Shown here: positions 7,333 to 16,812 of the stretch, piece after piece
How the letters are laid out: every line of letters begins with the position of its first letter
Numbering within the stretch: the stretch's first letter is position 1
Source of the DNA: Duganella dendranthematis
Lineage (GTDB): Bacteria > Pseudomonadota > Gammaproteobacteria > Burkholderiales > Burkholderiaceae_D
Direction: 5' to 3'
Length of the DNA: 64,000 nucleotides
NCBI RefSeq assembly: GCF_012849375.1
Contig: NZ_CP051684.1
Location: 4,712,001-4,776,000 of the forward strand
Notes under the pieces: model-generated
The model's database searches: none
Told to the model about the DNA's origin: nothing
The model's input: the letters and a program-made list of their open reading frames with translations, nothing else
Position numbers and translations under genes: made by a program

Positions 7333-8763
7333 TTAACGGTCGCCGTAGGTGCGGCGTTGGCCGTCGTTGCTGCGTGGGTTGCTGCCTTTGTAGCCGCCGC
7401 CCTTGTAGCCTTCGCCGGTAGCGCTGCCTTCGCGGCGTGGCGCGCCGGCGCTGCTGCCTGGCTTGCTGAACGAACGCTGGCCTGGCTTGGCGCCGCCACG
7501 GTTGTCGCCTGGTTTCCAGCCGCCTGGACGTGCCGACGAGCGTGGCGCCGAAGCGGTTTTCTTCGGCTCGTAGCCTTCGACCACATTCACCGGAATCAGT
7601 TGCTTGGTGAAGCGTTCGATGCGTTTGACGTTCATGCCTTCTGCGTGGTTGACCAGCGAGATTGCGTGACCGTTACGGCCAGCGCGGCCGGTACGACCGA
7701 TGCGGTGGACGTAATCTTCCGGGAACTTCGGCAGATCGTAGTTGAACACGTGGGTGATCGATGGGACGTCGATACCGCGTGCCGCGACGTCGGTGGCGAT
7801 CAGGATCTTGACCGAACCGCGACGCAGGCTGTCCAGGGTGCGGTTACGCGCGCCCTGGTGCATGTCGCCGTGCAGTGCGGCAGCCGAGAAACCGGCGATG
7901 TTCAGACGGTCGGCGATGGTGTCGGCGTCACGCTTGGTGGCAGTGAACACCACAGCCTGATCCAGCGTTTCGTCGCGCAGCAGGTGATCCAGCAGGCGAT
8001 TCTTGTGCGACAGATCGTCGACGAAGTGCACGCGCTGGGTAATGTTTTCGTGCTTGTTGGCGGCGCTCAGGATCTGGATCACTTGCGGATCCTTGGTGAT
8101 GCGGCGCGCCATGTTGCCGACCACGCCGTCCAGCGTGGCCGAGAACAGCATGGTTTGACGGTTGGCCGGGGTGGCGGCAACGATTTTCTCGATGTCGTCG
8201 ATGAAACCCATGTCCAGCATGCGGTCGGCTTCGTCCAGCACCAGGATTTCCAGTTGCGAGAAGTCGATCTTGCCCGATTCCATGTGGTCGATCAGACGGC
8301 CTGGGGTGGCCACCAGGATTTCAGGATTCTTGGCCAGCAGTTGCATCTGCTTAGGGTAAGGCATACCGCCCAGGATCGACACGGCCTTAATGCGGCGCAG
8401 GTTGACGCTGTATTTGTCGGTATTGGTGGTTACCTGCAGGGCCAGTTCGCGGGTCGGGGTCAACACCAGCATTTTTGGCTGTGCAGCTTTGAAACGTGGA
8501 CGCTCGCCACGGGCACGGGCGGCTTGCATTTCTTGATTAGGAGTCTTGCCGGCGGTGGCCGGATCGATCTCGGACAAACGGTGCAGCGACGGCAGCATAA
8601 AGGCTGCAGTCTTGCCGGAACCAGTTTGCGAGGAAACTAACAAGTCCTTGCCTGCGATCGCGGCAGGGATGGCCTGCTGCTGAACTGGAGTCGGCGCGGT
8701 GTAGCCGGCGTCGGTCAGGGCTTTAATGATGGACGTGTTGAGACCAAGTGCTTCAAATGTCAT
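7333..8763 (-). CDS. rhlE: DEAD-box ATP-dependent RNA helicase, RhlE-like
   Basis: A 476-residue helicase that unwinds RNA duplexes in ribosome assembly and cold adaptation. The first conserved residues, MTFEALGLNTSIIKALTDAG, set the start at 8763; a longer in-frame extension to 8898 has no family counterpart. Motifs in order: Q-motif near residues 20-28, Walker A SSQTGSGKT (about 44-52), PTRELA, TPGR, DEAD in VLDEADRMLDMGF (about 170), SAT in LFSATLDG, and HRIGRTGRAGR (about 350). The last 80 residues are a basic Gly/Ser/Arg-rich tail, typical of RhlE. The gene is monocistronic, with the terminator at 7282-7317 downstream and a 386-bp upstream gap. Confidence 0.93.
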   Translation of the reverse strand: MTFEALGLNTSIIKALTDAGYTAPTPVQQQAIPAAIAGKDLLVSSQTGSGKTAAFMLPSLHRLSEIDPATAGKTPNQEMQAARARGERPRFKAAQPKMLVLTPTRELALQVTTNTDKYSVNLRRIKAVSILGGMPYPKQMQLLAKNPEILVATPGRLIDHMESGKIDFSQLEILVLDEADRMLDMGFIDDIEKIVAATPANRQTMLFSATLDGVVGNMARRITKDPQVIQILSAANKHENITQRVHFVDDLSHKNRLLDHLLRDETLDQAVVFTATKRDADTIADRLNIAGFSAAALHGDMHQGARNRTLDSLRRGSVKILIATDVAARGIDVPSITHVFNYDLPKFPEDYVHRIGRTGRAGRNGHAISLVNHAEGMNVKRIERFTKQLIPVNVVEGYEPKKTASAPRSSARPGGWKPGDNRGGAKPGQRSFSKPGSSAGAPRREGSATGEGYKGGGYKGSNPRSNDGQRRTYGDR

Positions 8764-9149
8764 GCTGTTCTTTCGTAAAAACCAAGCGTCCCCGCTGTCA
8801 TAGCGGAACGCGAAATAGCAACGCCTACCAAAACGAAATGACTCAATCAGAATCGAAAGAAATTTCGGCACAAAAGCTTTGCGCCGGGACGGTGTCATGT
8901 AACGACACCAGAGGCGGGAGGGCTTTATAAGGGCACCAGGAATGATGCGCTGAGGCTGCGATGCTGCTTAACTTACTACTGGCTGAACAATCGGTGTCGC
9001 TTTGTTATCGGCACGCGCATTGCAGGCTAGACAGCTATTATGCCTTGTTTTGCCTTGTTTGTACAGCGTGCCTAAGGAAGCGCTCCTATCGTGCGCGCGG
9101 TTCATTGTCTTTAAGATAATTTATTGCTTTTATCAGCGACGGGGGACGT
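8764..9149. other. 386-bp intergenic region between rhlE and a thioredoxin-fold gene
   Basis: The only gap above 300 bp in the window. It must contain the minus-strand promoter and leader of rhlE and the plus-strand promoter of the gene at 9150. One clear element is the inverted repeat GGTGTC (8891-8896) / GACACC (8904-8909) around ATGTAAC, about 130 bp upstream of the helicase start. No convincing ORF, tRNA or known riboswitch fold was seen. A helicase leader of this size could carry autoregulatory RNA structure, but that is inference. Confidence 0.5.
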
Positions 9150-9941
9150 ATGCGGTGGAGCACTGTTGGAATGGGTTGTCTGCTGGCGCAGATCTGCGTG
9201 GCGGCGCCGGTGACGGAATTGAAACCGCAGGAGCTCGCCGCCTTCGTGGCCAAACATGACTATGTGGTGGTGCAGATGACCTCGCCCGATTTGAGCTGCG
9301 GCTATTGCAAGGGCGCCGACGACACCTTCGACCGGGCGGCCGCCTTGCCCCATGAGCCCAAGCTGGTCTATGCACGGGTCCAGTGGAAGCCATGGCGCGA
9401 AATACCCGACTTCGGCCCGCTGGTGCGGGTGTACGGGGTGCCGGAGCAGTATGTGTTCCGCAACGGCAAAGCGCTGGGCGGTACTGGCGGACGTCCGGCC
9501 AGCGCCGCCGGGCTGTTGACGCAAGTCGATCAGGTGATCGCCGATCCGCCATTCCTGCGGCCGAAGCAGGAGCCGGTGGCCGACCAGCCGGTGCAGCCGC
9601 TCAGCGATACCGAACGCGCCAGCGTCAAGCTGGGCATCCGGCGCGATTTCCTCACCGCCGTCAGCAGCGCTTGCGGCCGTCTGTTCCCGGCGCACAAGGC
9701 TAACTACGATGGCGCCGTGCAAAGCTGGCGCTCCGCCAACGAGGCCGGGCTGAAGCAGGCTGATGTGCTGATGCTCACCCGCAGCAGTCGTGCCGACGCG
9801 CTGGCCATGCGTCCGCTGGCCGAGGAAGAGAAGCGCAGCTTGCAGTCGTGGCAGACCGGCAAGCTGGGCATTTCGCAGCAGGGCGCGCCGACAATGGCCG
9901 ATTGCGACAAGTTCTACAGCAGCCTGGCCGGCTTACCGTGA
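9150..9941 (+). CDS. exported thioredoxin-fold protein
   Basis: A 263-residue protein with a short signal peptide (MRWSTVGMGCLLAQICVA, cleavage near residue 19). Residues 25-130 look like a thioredoxin fold: YVVVQMTSPDLSCGYCKGAD carries a CxxC (CGYC) at the expected place, and GVPEQYVFRNGKALGGTGGR supplies the cis-Pro-like loop region. The second half (about 150-263) is helical, contains two further cysteines (SACGRLF, ADCDKFY), and is not recognised. A periplasmic disulfide-handling role is inferred. It is monocistronic. Confidence 0.65.
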   Translation: MRWSTVGMGCLLAQICVAAPVTELKPQELAAFVAKHDYVVVQMTSPDLSCGYCKGADDTFDRAAALPHEPKLVYARVQWKPWREIPDFGPLVRVYGVPEQYVFRNGKALGGTGGRPASAAGLLTQVDQVIADPPFLRPKQEPVADQPVQPLSDTERASVKLGIRRDFLTAVSSACGRLFPAHKANYDGAVQSWRSANEAGLKQADVLMLTRSSRADALAMRPLAEEEKRSLQSWQTGKLGISQQGAPTMADCDKFYSSLAGLP

Positions 9942-10033
9942 TTTGTATCTATTTGTAATCCCGTAACCCCGTTTTAGCCGCCATCACGATACACCCTGCA
10001 ATGCCGGCATCAGCTGGCGCAAAGGGGATCGTT

Positions 10034-13000
10034 ATGTGGAACAAAATAATCGTGGCCGGCTTGCTGGTGGTGGCGGGGCTGGCGCAGGCGCAGGAGCAAC
10101 GCGCTAGTGCACCAATGACATTGCGCGCGCGGCCGCCGATGGTGCCGCCGCTGATGGTGGTGCAGGGCGCCGAGCAGCCGGTGCGGCTGCAAAGCCTGAA
10201 GGTGGACGCCGCGCTCAGCGGCAGCATGGCGCAGACCACGCTGCGCATGGTGTTCTTCAATCCGAACCAGCGTCCGCTGGAAGGCAAGTTGCAGTTCCCG
10301 TTGTTGCCGGGACAGCGGATCAGCGCCTTCGCGCTGGACCTGGAAGGCAAGATGCGGGCGGCGGTGCCGGTCGAGAAGGCGCGTGGCCGGCAGATCCTGG
10401 AGGCGGTGGAGCGCACCCGCATTGACCCGGCCTTGCTGGAGCAAACCCAGGGCAACAATTTCCAGTTGCGGGTGTTTCCGATTCCTGCGCAGGGCACGCG
10501 CACGGTGGAGTTGACATACATCGAGACGCTCGACCGCGAAGGCGCGAACTGGGCCTATCGCTTGCCACTGGCGTATGGCGAGCTGGAGCAGGGCGTGGCG
10601 TTGCACGTGTCCGTGGCCGGCGAGGCGCCGCCGCAAGCCAGCGGCAACATCGGCGACATCGTCTTCGAGCGCATTGGCGATGGCTACCAGGCTCAGCTGA
10701 CGCGCGCGACATATTCGGCCAGCGGCGTGCTCAAGCTGCTGGTGCCGTCGGCGGCAGCGCCGCAAACCTATGTGCAGCAGATTGGCGGCGAAACGTATTT
10801 CCTGGCCGAGATGCCGGCCAGCACGCAGCGGACGCCGCGTGCGCTGCCCAAGGTGGTGGGCTTGCTGTGGGACAGTTCCGGCTCCGGCGCGCAGCGTCAG
10901 CACGATGCCGAATTGGTCGAGCTGGATCGCTATTTCAAAGCGGTGGGCAATGGCGAGGTGCGGCTGACCCGGCTGCGTGACCGGCCTGAAGCGGTGCAGC
11001 GATTCCGCATCGTCAATGGCGACTGGCAGACCTTGCGCAAGGCGCTGCAAGACACGGTATATGACGGCGCTAGCGCGCTGGCCGATTGGCAGCCACAGGC
11101 AGAGGTCAACGAGTACCTGCTGGTCAGCGACGGCTTGATGAATTATGGCGGCAAGCAATTCCCGCAGTTGTCGCCGCGCCAGCGCTTGTATGTGATGAAC
11201 TCGGCGGTGTCAGCTGATACTGCGCGCTTGTCGGCGCTGGCCGAGCGCAACGGCGGCAAGCTGCTGACGGTGCAAGCCGATCGTCCGGGCGCGGCCGCCG
11301 AGATGTTATTGACCGACGGCCTGCAAGTGCGGCTGGTGAGCGCGCGCGGCGCGACCGATGTGTTGATTCACGACGACGATGCGCCGCTGGGCATGCTGCG
11401 CGTGTCCGGCAAGCTGATTGCGCCGACGGCGGAGCTGAAGCTGGAGTTGTTGAAGCAGGACAGGGCGACGCCGCTGCTAGTCGAGGTAGCGGCGAGTGCG
11501 CCGTCGCATCCATTGGCGGCGCGTACCTGGGCGGGCTACAAGCTGCATCAGCTGGAAGCGGATTACGAATTGCATCGTGCCGCGATTCGCCGGCTGGGTA
11601 CCCAGTTCAGCATGCCGACACGCGAGACCTCGCTGCTGGTCCTGGATCGGCTGGAGGATTATGTGCGCTACGACGTGCAGCCGCCGGCCGAATTACAGGC
11701 AGCGTTCGACGCGCTGAAGCGGATGCGCGGCGGCGAGCTGACGCTGCGCCGGACTAACCAGCTGGAGCGGGTAGTGCAGCAATTCCAGCACAAGCTGGCG
11801 TGGTGGGAAGGCAATCATCCGAAGCCGATGCCATACCCGGCGTACCGTGAGAATAAGTTGACGCGGGTTGAGGTGACGGGGAGGGCGAACGGTGCGGACA
11901 AGGCGACCACCAATGAGCTGGCGATGCGCTCACCGCCGCCGGCACCGTCTGCATTATCTGCACCACTTGCACCGCCACCAGCGTCGCCTGCTCCTCCTGC
12001 TCCACCTGCGCCGGCACCGGAGCCGCTGTCGTATGCATCCGGCGTGTTCCAGCGCACGCCGAGTCCGGTGGTGATTGCCGGTGCAACTACTCGGCACATG
12101 CGGCCGGGTGCTGAACCTATGCAGCCATCCGGCGAGATCACGGTCAGCCTCAAGCGCTGGGATGCAAATTCGAGTTACATCGCCCGCATGAAGGCGGCGC
12201 GGCCAGACCAGCTGTATGCGATTTATCTGGACGAGCGGCCCTCGTACCTGAACAGCAGCGCGTTCTACATCGATGTGGCGGACCAGCTGTTTGCGCGTGG
12301 TCAGCGCGATCTGGCGTTGCGCGTGCTGTCCAATCTGGCGGAGATGGATCTGGAAAACCGCCAGGTGCTGCGCATTCTGGGCTATCGCTTGTTGCAGGCC
12401 GGGCAGCCTGAGCTGGCGATTCCGGTATTCGAGAAAATCCGCGAGCTGGCCGAAGAAGAGCCGCAATCGTTCCGCGATCTGGGCCTGGCCTACGCTGCTG
12501 CTGGCCATTTGCAGCAGGCGATTGACCAGTTGTACGAGGTGGCGATACGGCCGTGGGACGGCCGCTTTGCCGAAATCGAGCTGATTGCGCTGGCGGATAT
12601 GAATGCGATTATCGCGTCGCCCGGCAAGGTGAAGCTGGACACCAGCCGCATCGATCCGCGTCTGTTAAAAAACATGCCGCTGGATATGCGCGTAGTGCTG
12701 AGCTGGGATGCCGATAATTCCGATATGGATTTGTGGGTCACCGATCCGACTGGCGAACGCTGCTACTACGGCCATCGCTTCACGGAGCAGGGCGGACGGT
12801 TGTCGGTGGACTTTACTGGCGGTTATGGGCCGGAGGAGTTTTCGCTGCGGCATGCGATGCCGGGCAAGTACAAGGTCGAGGCCAACTTCTTCGGCAGCCG
12901 CCAGCAGGTGGTGGCCGGTGCCACGACCTTGCAACTGAAATTGACCAGCGGCTTTGGCCGCGCCGGCGCACGCGATCAGATGGTGACGGTGCGGTTGAGC

Positions 13001-13045
13001 GGACGCGGGGAGACGGTGCTGGTGGGTGAGTTTGAGGTGAAGTAA
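10034..13045 (+). CDS. VIT-domain / TPR / DUF2135 exported protein
   Basis: A 1003-residue protein. The start at 10034 (MWNKIIVAGLLVVAGLAQAQ) gives a signal peptide and follows AAAGGGGA at 10021-10028. A VIT (inter-alpha-trypsin) domain occupies about residues 25-160 (TLRMVFFNPNQRPLEGKLQF, RTVELTYIETLDREG). A VWA-like region without a clear MIDAS follows at about 270-450, then a Pro/Ala linker (630-665), TPR-like helices (740-845), and a DUF2135-type beta domain (885-965, LSWDADNSDMDLWVTDPTGE). Such proteins are cell-envelope or surface factors of unknown role. It ends one base before the stop of a convergent anti-sigma-like gene, suggesting a shared envelope module. Confidence 0.75.
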   Translation: MWNKIIVAGLLVVAGLAQAQEQRASAPMTLRARPPMVPPLMVVQGAEQPVRLQSLKVDAALSGSMAQTTLRMVFFNPNQRPLEGKLQFPLLPGQRISAFALDLEGKMRAAVPVEKARGRQILEAVERTRIDPALLEQTQGNNFQLRVFPIPAQGTRTVELTYIETLDREGANWAYRLPLAYGELEQGVALHVSVAGEAPPQASGNIGDIVFERIGDGYQAQLTRATYSASGVLKLLVPSAAAPQTYVQQIGGETYFLAEMPASTQRTPRALPKVVGLLWDSSGSGAQRQHDAELVELDRYFKAVGNGEVRLTRLRDRPEAVQRFRIVNGDWQTLRKALQDTVYDGASALADWQPQAEVNEYLLVSDGLMNYGGKQFPQLSPRQRLYVMNSAVSADTARLSALAERNGGKLLTVQADRPGAAAEMLLTDGLQVRLVSARGATDVLIHDDDAPLGMLRVSGKLIAPTAELKLELLKQDRATPLLVEVAASAPSHPLAARTWAGYKLHQLEADYELHRAAIRRLGTQFSMPTRETSLLVLDRLEDYVRYDVQPPAELQAAFDALKRMRGGELTLRRTNQLERVVQQFQHKLAWWEGNHPKPMPYPAYRENKLTRVEVTGRANGADKATTNELAMRSPPPAPSALSAPLAPPPASPAPPAPPAPAPEPLSYASGVFQRTPSPVVIAGATTRHMRPGAEPMQPSGEITVSLKRWDANSSYIARMKAARPDQLYAIYLDERPSYLNSSAFYIDVADQLFARGQRDLALRVLSNLAEMDLENRQVLRILGYRLLQAGQPELAIPVFEKIRELAEEEPQSFRDLGLAYAAAGHLQQAIDQLYEVAIRPWDGRFAEIELIALADMNAIIASPGKVKLDTSRIDPRLLKNMPLDMRVVLSWDADNSDMDLWVTDPTGERCYYGHRFTEQGGRLSVDFTGGYGPEEFSLRHAMPGKYKVEANFFGSRQQVVAGATTLQLKLTSGFGRAGARDQMVTVRLSGRGETVLVGEFEVK

Positions 13046-14086
13046 TCAGTTGATGGCGTCGATTCGCTTGGCCAGCTGTTCCGGCACTGGATAGTCGGGA
13101 TAGGCCAGGTTGAATTTGCGCCATTCTTCGCGCGCGTCCTGGCGCAGGTCGGCTTTCAGCATTTCGTCGATGACGTGCAGCCACTCGGCGGCGCGGGCAG
13201 TATCGGCGGGCGACATGGCCTTGCGCGCGGAGCCGGTGACAGTGACCAAGGTCGGCGCCGTCGCAGCCGCAACGACGGTCGTAGCCGAGGTCGCAGGCGC
13301 GGGTGCTGGCGGTGGCGCAGGTGGTGCCGCATATGACAGCGGTGCCGAAATCGGTGCGCTTGCCACCGGCGGCGGAATGGCGGCTGCCAGATTGGCGATC
13401 GGGGCCGAGCGGGCGCGCACGAAGTGTTCCGCGGGTGGCGTGATGGCAATCGGCTCTGGCACTTTGTCGGCATCGGCCAGCAATGATGGCGCCGACTTGC
13501 CGGCCGACTCAGCGCGCAGTGTGGATGGCGCCGGCGCCGGTCGCGCAGCGCTCGGTGACGGCGCAATGTAGCCGCTCGGCGACGCGGCCGCGATGGTGAC
13601 ATGTTCTGGCGCTGCGGACGGCAGGGCAGGCGGCTCTGCCGCTTGCGGCGTGCTGGCGACTGGCTTCTGCTCTGGCGCCGCTGCTGTCATTTGCGCCTGT
13701 TGAGCATAGTCGCCACGCTGCCATTCCAGCGTCAGCAGTAAGACGCCGACCAAGCTGGCGGCCAGCGCTGCGGGCGCACGCCAGCGCGCCATATTGGCCG
13801 CCGGCCGCCGCGTCGCGACCTGCGTGACGCTGCCGGCTTGGGCTGCTTGTACAGCCGGCGCATTCTGCGTGGCTGGTGTAGTCTCTGCGGCTTGCGCCTG
13901 TTGCACCGTCTGCGCCGCGCGCTCCTGCGCCAGTTGCGCTTCAATCGACGCCATGATCGCGTCATTCACTTGCTTCGGCGCTTCCGGCTGCGCCAATGCT
14001 GCCAGCTGGCGCGACAGGTCGTCGCGGCCGGCGAGAAACTCGTCCAGCTCAGCATCATCCTGCAGATTGTGATCGCCGTTGCTCAT
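13046..14086 (-). CDS. membrane anti-sigma-factor-like protein
   Basis: A 346-residue protein with a cytoplasmic N-terminal helix region (residues 1-60, DDAELDEFLAGRDDLSRQLA) and one membrane helix (about 110-130, WRAPAALAASLVGVLLLTLEW). A long Pro/Ala/Ser-rich periplasmic linker follows, then a conserved-looking end (residues 290-346, AEWLHVIDEMLKADLRQDAREEWRKFNLAY). No zinc-binding HxxxCxxC motif is visible, so membership of the classical ZAS class is not shown. The call rests on topology and on the 4-bp overlap with the ECF sigma gene upstream (14083-14086). Confidence 0.65.
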   Translation of the reverse strand: MSNGDHNLQDDAELDEFLAGRDDLSRQLAALAQPEAPKQVNDAIMASIEAQLAQERAAQTVQQAQAAETTPATQNAPAVQAAQAGSVTQVATRRPAANMARWRAPAALAASLVGVLLLTLEWQRGDYAQQAQMTAAAPEQKPVASTPQAAEPPALPSAAPEHVTIAAASPSGYIAPSPSAARPAPAPSTLRAESAGKSAPSLLADADKVPEPIAITPPAEHFVRARSAPIANLAAAIPPPVASAPISAPLSYAAPPAPPPAPAPATSATTVVAAATAPTLVTVTGSARKAMSPADTARAAEWLHVIDEMLKADLRQDAREEWRKFNLAYPDYPVPEQLAKRIDAIN

Positions 14087-14637
14087 GCCTGCTCCTCCTG
14101 CGCGGCCATGCCGGCCGACAGCTGTTCGCGTAATTTTCGCATGGCGTAGCGTAGCCTGCTCTTGACGGTTTCAATCGGCGCGTCGGTCAGTGTCGCAATC
14201 TCCTCCAGCGACAAACCACTGAACTGCTGCAACACCAGCGCCTCCTTTTGCTCGCCCGGCAGCGCCCGAATCGCCTGGTGCAGCGCGGAATTCATCTGCT
14301 GCGACTCCAGCTCCGCATCAGCCGCCGGGCCTTGCGGCTCCGGCGCTTCATCGGCGGACAGCAGCGGCGACTGGCGCTGCAAATCCACCAGCCGGTTGCG
14401 CGCGATCTGATACAGGAAGGTGCGAAAACTGGCGCTCGGCACATACCGCCCGCGCGCCTGATGCAAACCAATCCACGCCTCCTGCGCCACCTCATCCACC
14501 CAATCCCGGCGCGGTGAGCGCCACGCGACAAAGCGGTACAGCCCACGCTGATGGCGCTGGTACAGCTCGCGGAAAGCGGCCAGGTCGCCATCGGCGTAGC
14601 GCAGCATCAGGGTTTCATCGGAAGGCTCGGTTGACAT
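14083..14637 (-). CDS. ECF-type RNA polymerase sigma factor
   Basis: 184 residues from the ATG at 14637 (MSTEPSDETLMLRYADGD); an in-frame extension to 14787 does not match the family. Region 2 covers about residues 20-90 (LYQRHQRGLYRFVAW, DWVDEVAQEAWIGLHQ, SFRTFLYQIARNRLVDLQR). Region 4 covers about 125-175 (LPGEQKEALVLQQFSGLSLEEIA, then PIETVKSRLRYAMRKLRE). It overlaps the anti-sigma-like membrane protein by 4 bp, the usual sigma/anti-sigma arrangement. The convergent VIT-domain gene is a plausible target or partner; that link is inference from position. Confidence 0.92.
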   Translation of the reverse strand: MSTEPSDETLMLRYADGDLAAFRELYQRHQRGLYRFVAWRSPRRDWVDEVAQEAWIGLHQARGRYVPSASFRTFLYQIARNRLVDLQRQSPLLSADEAPEPQGPAADAELESQQMNSALHQAIRALPGEQKEALVLQQFSGLSLEEIATLTDAPIETVKSRLRYAMRKLREQLSAGMAAQEEQA

Positions 14638-14684
14638 ACATGCAAGTGTAGCCGCATCACCAAACTGCCGCAATGTCTGGCGGT

Positions 14685-15758
14685 TTAATCTGCCGGTGCC
14701 GCCAATATCGCTTTCACTTGCTGCTTGCCCGCAACCGACAGCACCGGCTGTAACTGCCGATAGGGAACGGTCGTCGGTACGATGCACTCCTTGGCCCCGC
14801 TGCGCGCGCGCGGCAGGAACGTCAGGCCTTGCGCGGCCGGATAGATCAGTCCTTGCTCCAGTGTGAAGGTGACTTGCGCAGCGCAGTCAGGATTCGGATG
14901 ACGGTAGGCTTGCCAGATCAGCTGCGACAGCGTGCCTGCATAGCTTGCCTTTTCGGTTTGCACTTCGTATTGGCTGGCAATGACGGCATCCGGATCGGAC
15001 AGCCAGCGGAGGATTTCCACCTTCGCACCCGTTTGCAGATTCAGGATATCGGTCCGCGCATCGTCGAATCGATAGTCTTCTTCACAGGCGTGCGGATGAT
15101 GGCGCGCGATCACGGCGAGGTCACTGGTCAGCAGTAGCAACTGGTCTTCGTACAGCGGAATGGCGAATTGCTGCGTCCGGTCGCGCAGCCAGGCGTAGGC
15201 GCGGCAGTTCAGCGCCATCTCCGCATAGTTCAGCATGGCCTGGTGTTGCGCGTCATTGATGGCGACGATCGCCGGCGCCTTGCCATACAGCCGGATGCTG
15301 CGCGCCTCGGGCATCACTGCCACGCCCACCTGATCGTAAGGCTGGCCGCCTTTCCGGCCTTTGGCGATATTCTTGATGAGACTGGCGTTGAGAGAGTAAT
15401 AGCCCAGCGAATGCTCGGCTTTCAGCGGGAAGGTCAGGCGGCCATCGCCCGTGCGCCAGGTGCCGGTGAGCGTTTCGTCGTCGCCGCACTCCAGGCTAAG
15501 GTGGCCGAGCGCCACGCCGTCGGGATTGACGGCCTGCCACCCACCAGCGGGATCGGGGAGCAGGAAGTTGTCGTCCAGATGCTGATTGAGGAGGAAGCGG
15601 CCGGCCAGCTGCTTGTCTGCGCCCAGCCAGGGGCCGAAAGTCATGCGGATGGGCGCGTCGTCGATGAAGACCTGCCAGTTCTGTTCCAGGCAGTTGTCTT
15701 GCGCCTGGGCGGTGGCGCTCAGCAGCAGACAGGCGGTAAGCAGGATTCGTGGTGTCAT
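14685..15758 (-). CDS. secreted hypothetical protein
   Basis: 357 residues with signal peptide MTPRILLTACLLLSATAQAQ (cleavage near residue 20). The mature protein is beta-rich and contains scattered cysteines (DNCLEQNW, LSLECGDDETL, ALNCRAY, PHACEEDY, NPDCAAQ, AKECIV) in even number, as expected for a disulfide-bonded periplasmic protein. No family is recognised. It follows fabI on the same strand but is separated from it by the hairpin at 15771-15797, so it probably has its own promoter or is expressed by read-through. Confidence 0.6.
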   Translation of the reverse strand: MTPRILLTACLLLSATAQAQDNCLEQNWQVFIDDAPIRMTFGPWLGADKQLAGRFLLNQHLDDNFLLPDPAGGWQAVNPDGVALGHLSLECGDDETLTGTWRTGDGRLTFPLKAEHSLGYYSLNASLIKNIAKGRKGGQPYDQVGVAVMPEARSIRLYGKAPAIVAINDAQHQAMLNYAEMALNCRAYAWLRDRTQQFAIPLYEDQLLLLTSDLAVIARHHPHACEEDYRFDDARTDILNLQTGAKVEILRWLSDPDAVIASQYEVQTEKASYAGTLSQLIWQAYRHPNPDCAAQVTFTLEQGLIYPAAQGLTFLPRARSGAKECIVPTTVPYRQLQPVLSVAGKQQVKAILAAPAD

Positions 15759-15770
15759 GGCGGCAGATAT

Positions 15771-15797
15771 AAAAAACGCCCTGTCGAGCAGGGCGTT
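15771..15797 (-). terminator. Rho-independent terminator of fabI
   Basis: Nine-base arms AACGCCCTG (15775-15783) and CAGGGCGTT (15789-15797) around TCGAG. On the minus strand the stem is followed by a run of T (the A-tract 15771-15776 on the plus strand). It begins 25 bp after the fabI stop. Confidence 0.9.
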
Positions 15798-15821
15798 CTG
15801 ATGCGGTCGAAGCAGGAAGGC

Positions 15822-16613
15822 TTATTGGTAGTCTTCTGCGTTCAGGCCCATGACGTGCGAGAAGCCGCCGTCGACGTAGGTGATTTCACCGGTGATGCCG
15901 GAGGCCAGGTCCGACAGCAGGAAGGCGGCGGTGTTGCCGACTTCTTCGATGGTGACGTTGCGGCGCAGCGGCGCGTGCGACGAGGCAAAGCCCAGTAGCT
16001 TGCCGAAGTCCTTGATGCCCGACGCAGCCAGGGTCTTGATCGGACCGGCCGAGATGCCGTTCGAGCGGATGCCCAGCTTGCCCAGGTTTTCCGCCAGGTA
16101 GCGTACCGACGCTTCCAGCGAGGCTTTGGCCAGGCCCATGGTGTTGTAGTAAGGAATGGCGCGGACCGCACCCAGGTACGACAGGGTCAGCACCGACGAA
16201 CCGTTTTTCAGCAGCGGCAGCGCGGCCTTGGCCATGGCCGGGAAGCTGTAGGCCGAGATGTCGTGGGCGATGCGGAAGTTCTCGCGGCTCAGGCCGTCCA
16301 GGAATTCGCCGGCGATGGCTTCGCGCGGCGCAAAGCCGATCGCGTGCACCAGGCCATCCAGCTGCGACCAGCTCTTGCCCAGGTCGGCGAACAGCGCGTC
16401 GATCTGCTCGTCGCTGCCGACGTCGCAGTCGAATACCAGCTTGCTGTCGAATTCAGCGGCGAATTCGGTGATGCGGTCTTTAAAACGTTCGCCGACGTAG
16501 GTGAACGCCAGTTCGGCGCCTTCGCGATGGCAAGCCTTGGCGATACCGTAAGCGATGGAACGGTTCGACAGCAAACCAGTGATGAGGATTTTTTTGCCTT
16601 GCAAGAACGCCAT
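15822..16613 (-). CDS. fabI: enoyl-[acyl-carrier-protein] reductase (NADH)
   Basis: A 263-residue enzyme catalysing the last reduction of each fatty-acid elongation cycle, trans-2-enoyl-ACP to acyl-ACP with NADH. The start at 16613 ([20 protein letters not shown]) fits the family; the open frame continues upstream to 16721 without resemblance. Rossmann motif [20 protein letters not shown] is at about residues 13-32, and the catalytic Tyr/Lys lie in [20 protein letters not shown] (about 144-163). [17 protein letters not shown] is the flexible substrate loop, the target of triclosan-type inhibitors in the family. The gene is monocistronic with its own terminator. Confidence 0.96.
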   Translation of the reverse strand: MAFLQGKKILITGLLSNRSIAYGIAKACHREGAELAFTYVGERFKDRITEFAAEFDSKLVFDCDVGSDEQIDALFADLGKSWSQLDGLVHAIGFAPREAIAGEFLDGLSRENFRIAHDISAYSFPAMAKAALPLLKNGSSVLTLSYLGAVRAIPYYNTMGLAKASLEASVRYLAENLGKLGIRSNGISAGPIKTLAASGIKDFGKLLGFASSHAPLRRNVTIEEVGNTAAFLLSDLASGITGEITYVDGGFSHVMGLNAEDYQ

Positions 16614-16778
16614 AGGGACTCCGATTGCAACTGCGTGCCGGGCTCGCTCTCGGAGCTGGCTGGCGACGTCAGTGGGGTTGTGTTTTTTTAGTGTGCGAGG
16701 TGCGCAAGTATTGCCCGACACGCAAGAGCAAGATTGTAGGACGTGTCAGCCTTGACTGCAACCTCTGAATCGCGGCCG

Positions 16779-16807
16779 CCGGCCCCGGCTACGCGGGGTC
16801 CGGCGGC
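16779..16807 (-). terminator. GC-rich hairpin after mltD, no T-tract
   Basis: Just past the mltD stop the minus strand reads GCCGCCGG A CCCCG, a 6-base loop, then CGGGG CCGGCGGC: a 13-bp stem with one bulged A. It lacks a T-run, so it may stabilise the mRNA 3-prime end or act as a weak or Rho-assisted terminator. Confidence 0.45.
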
Positions 16808-16812
16808 GGCCA

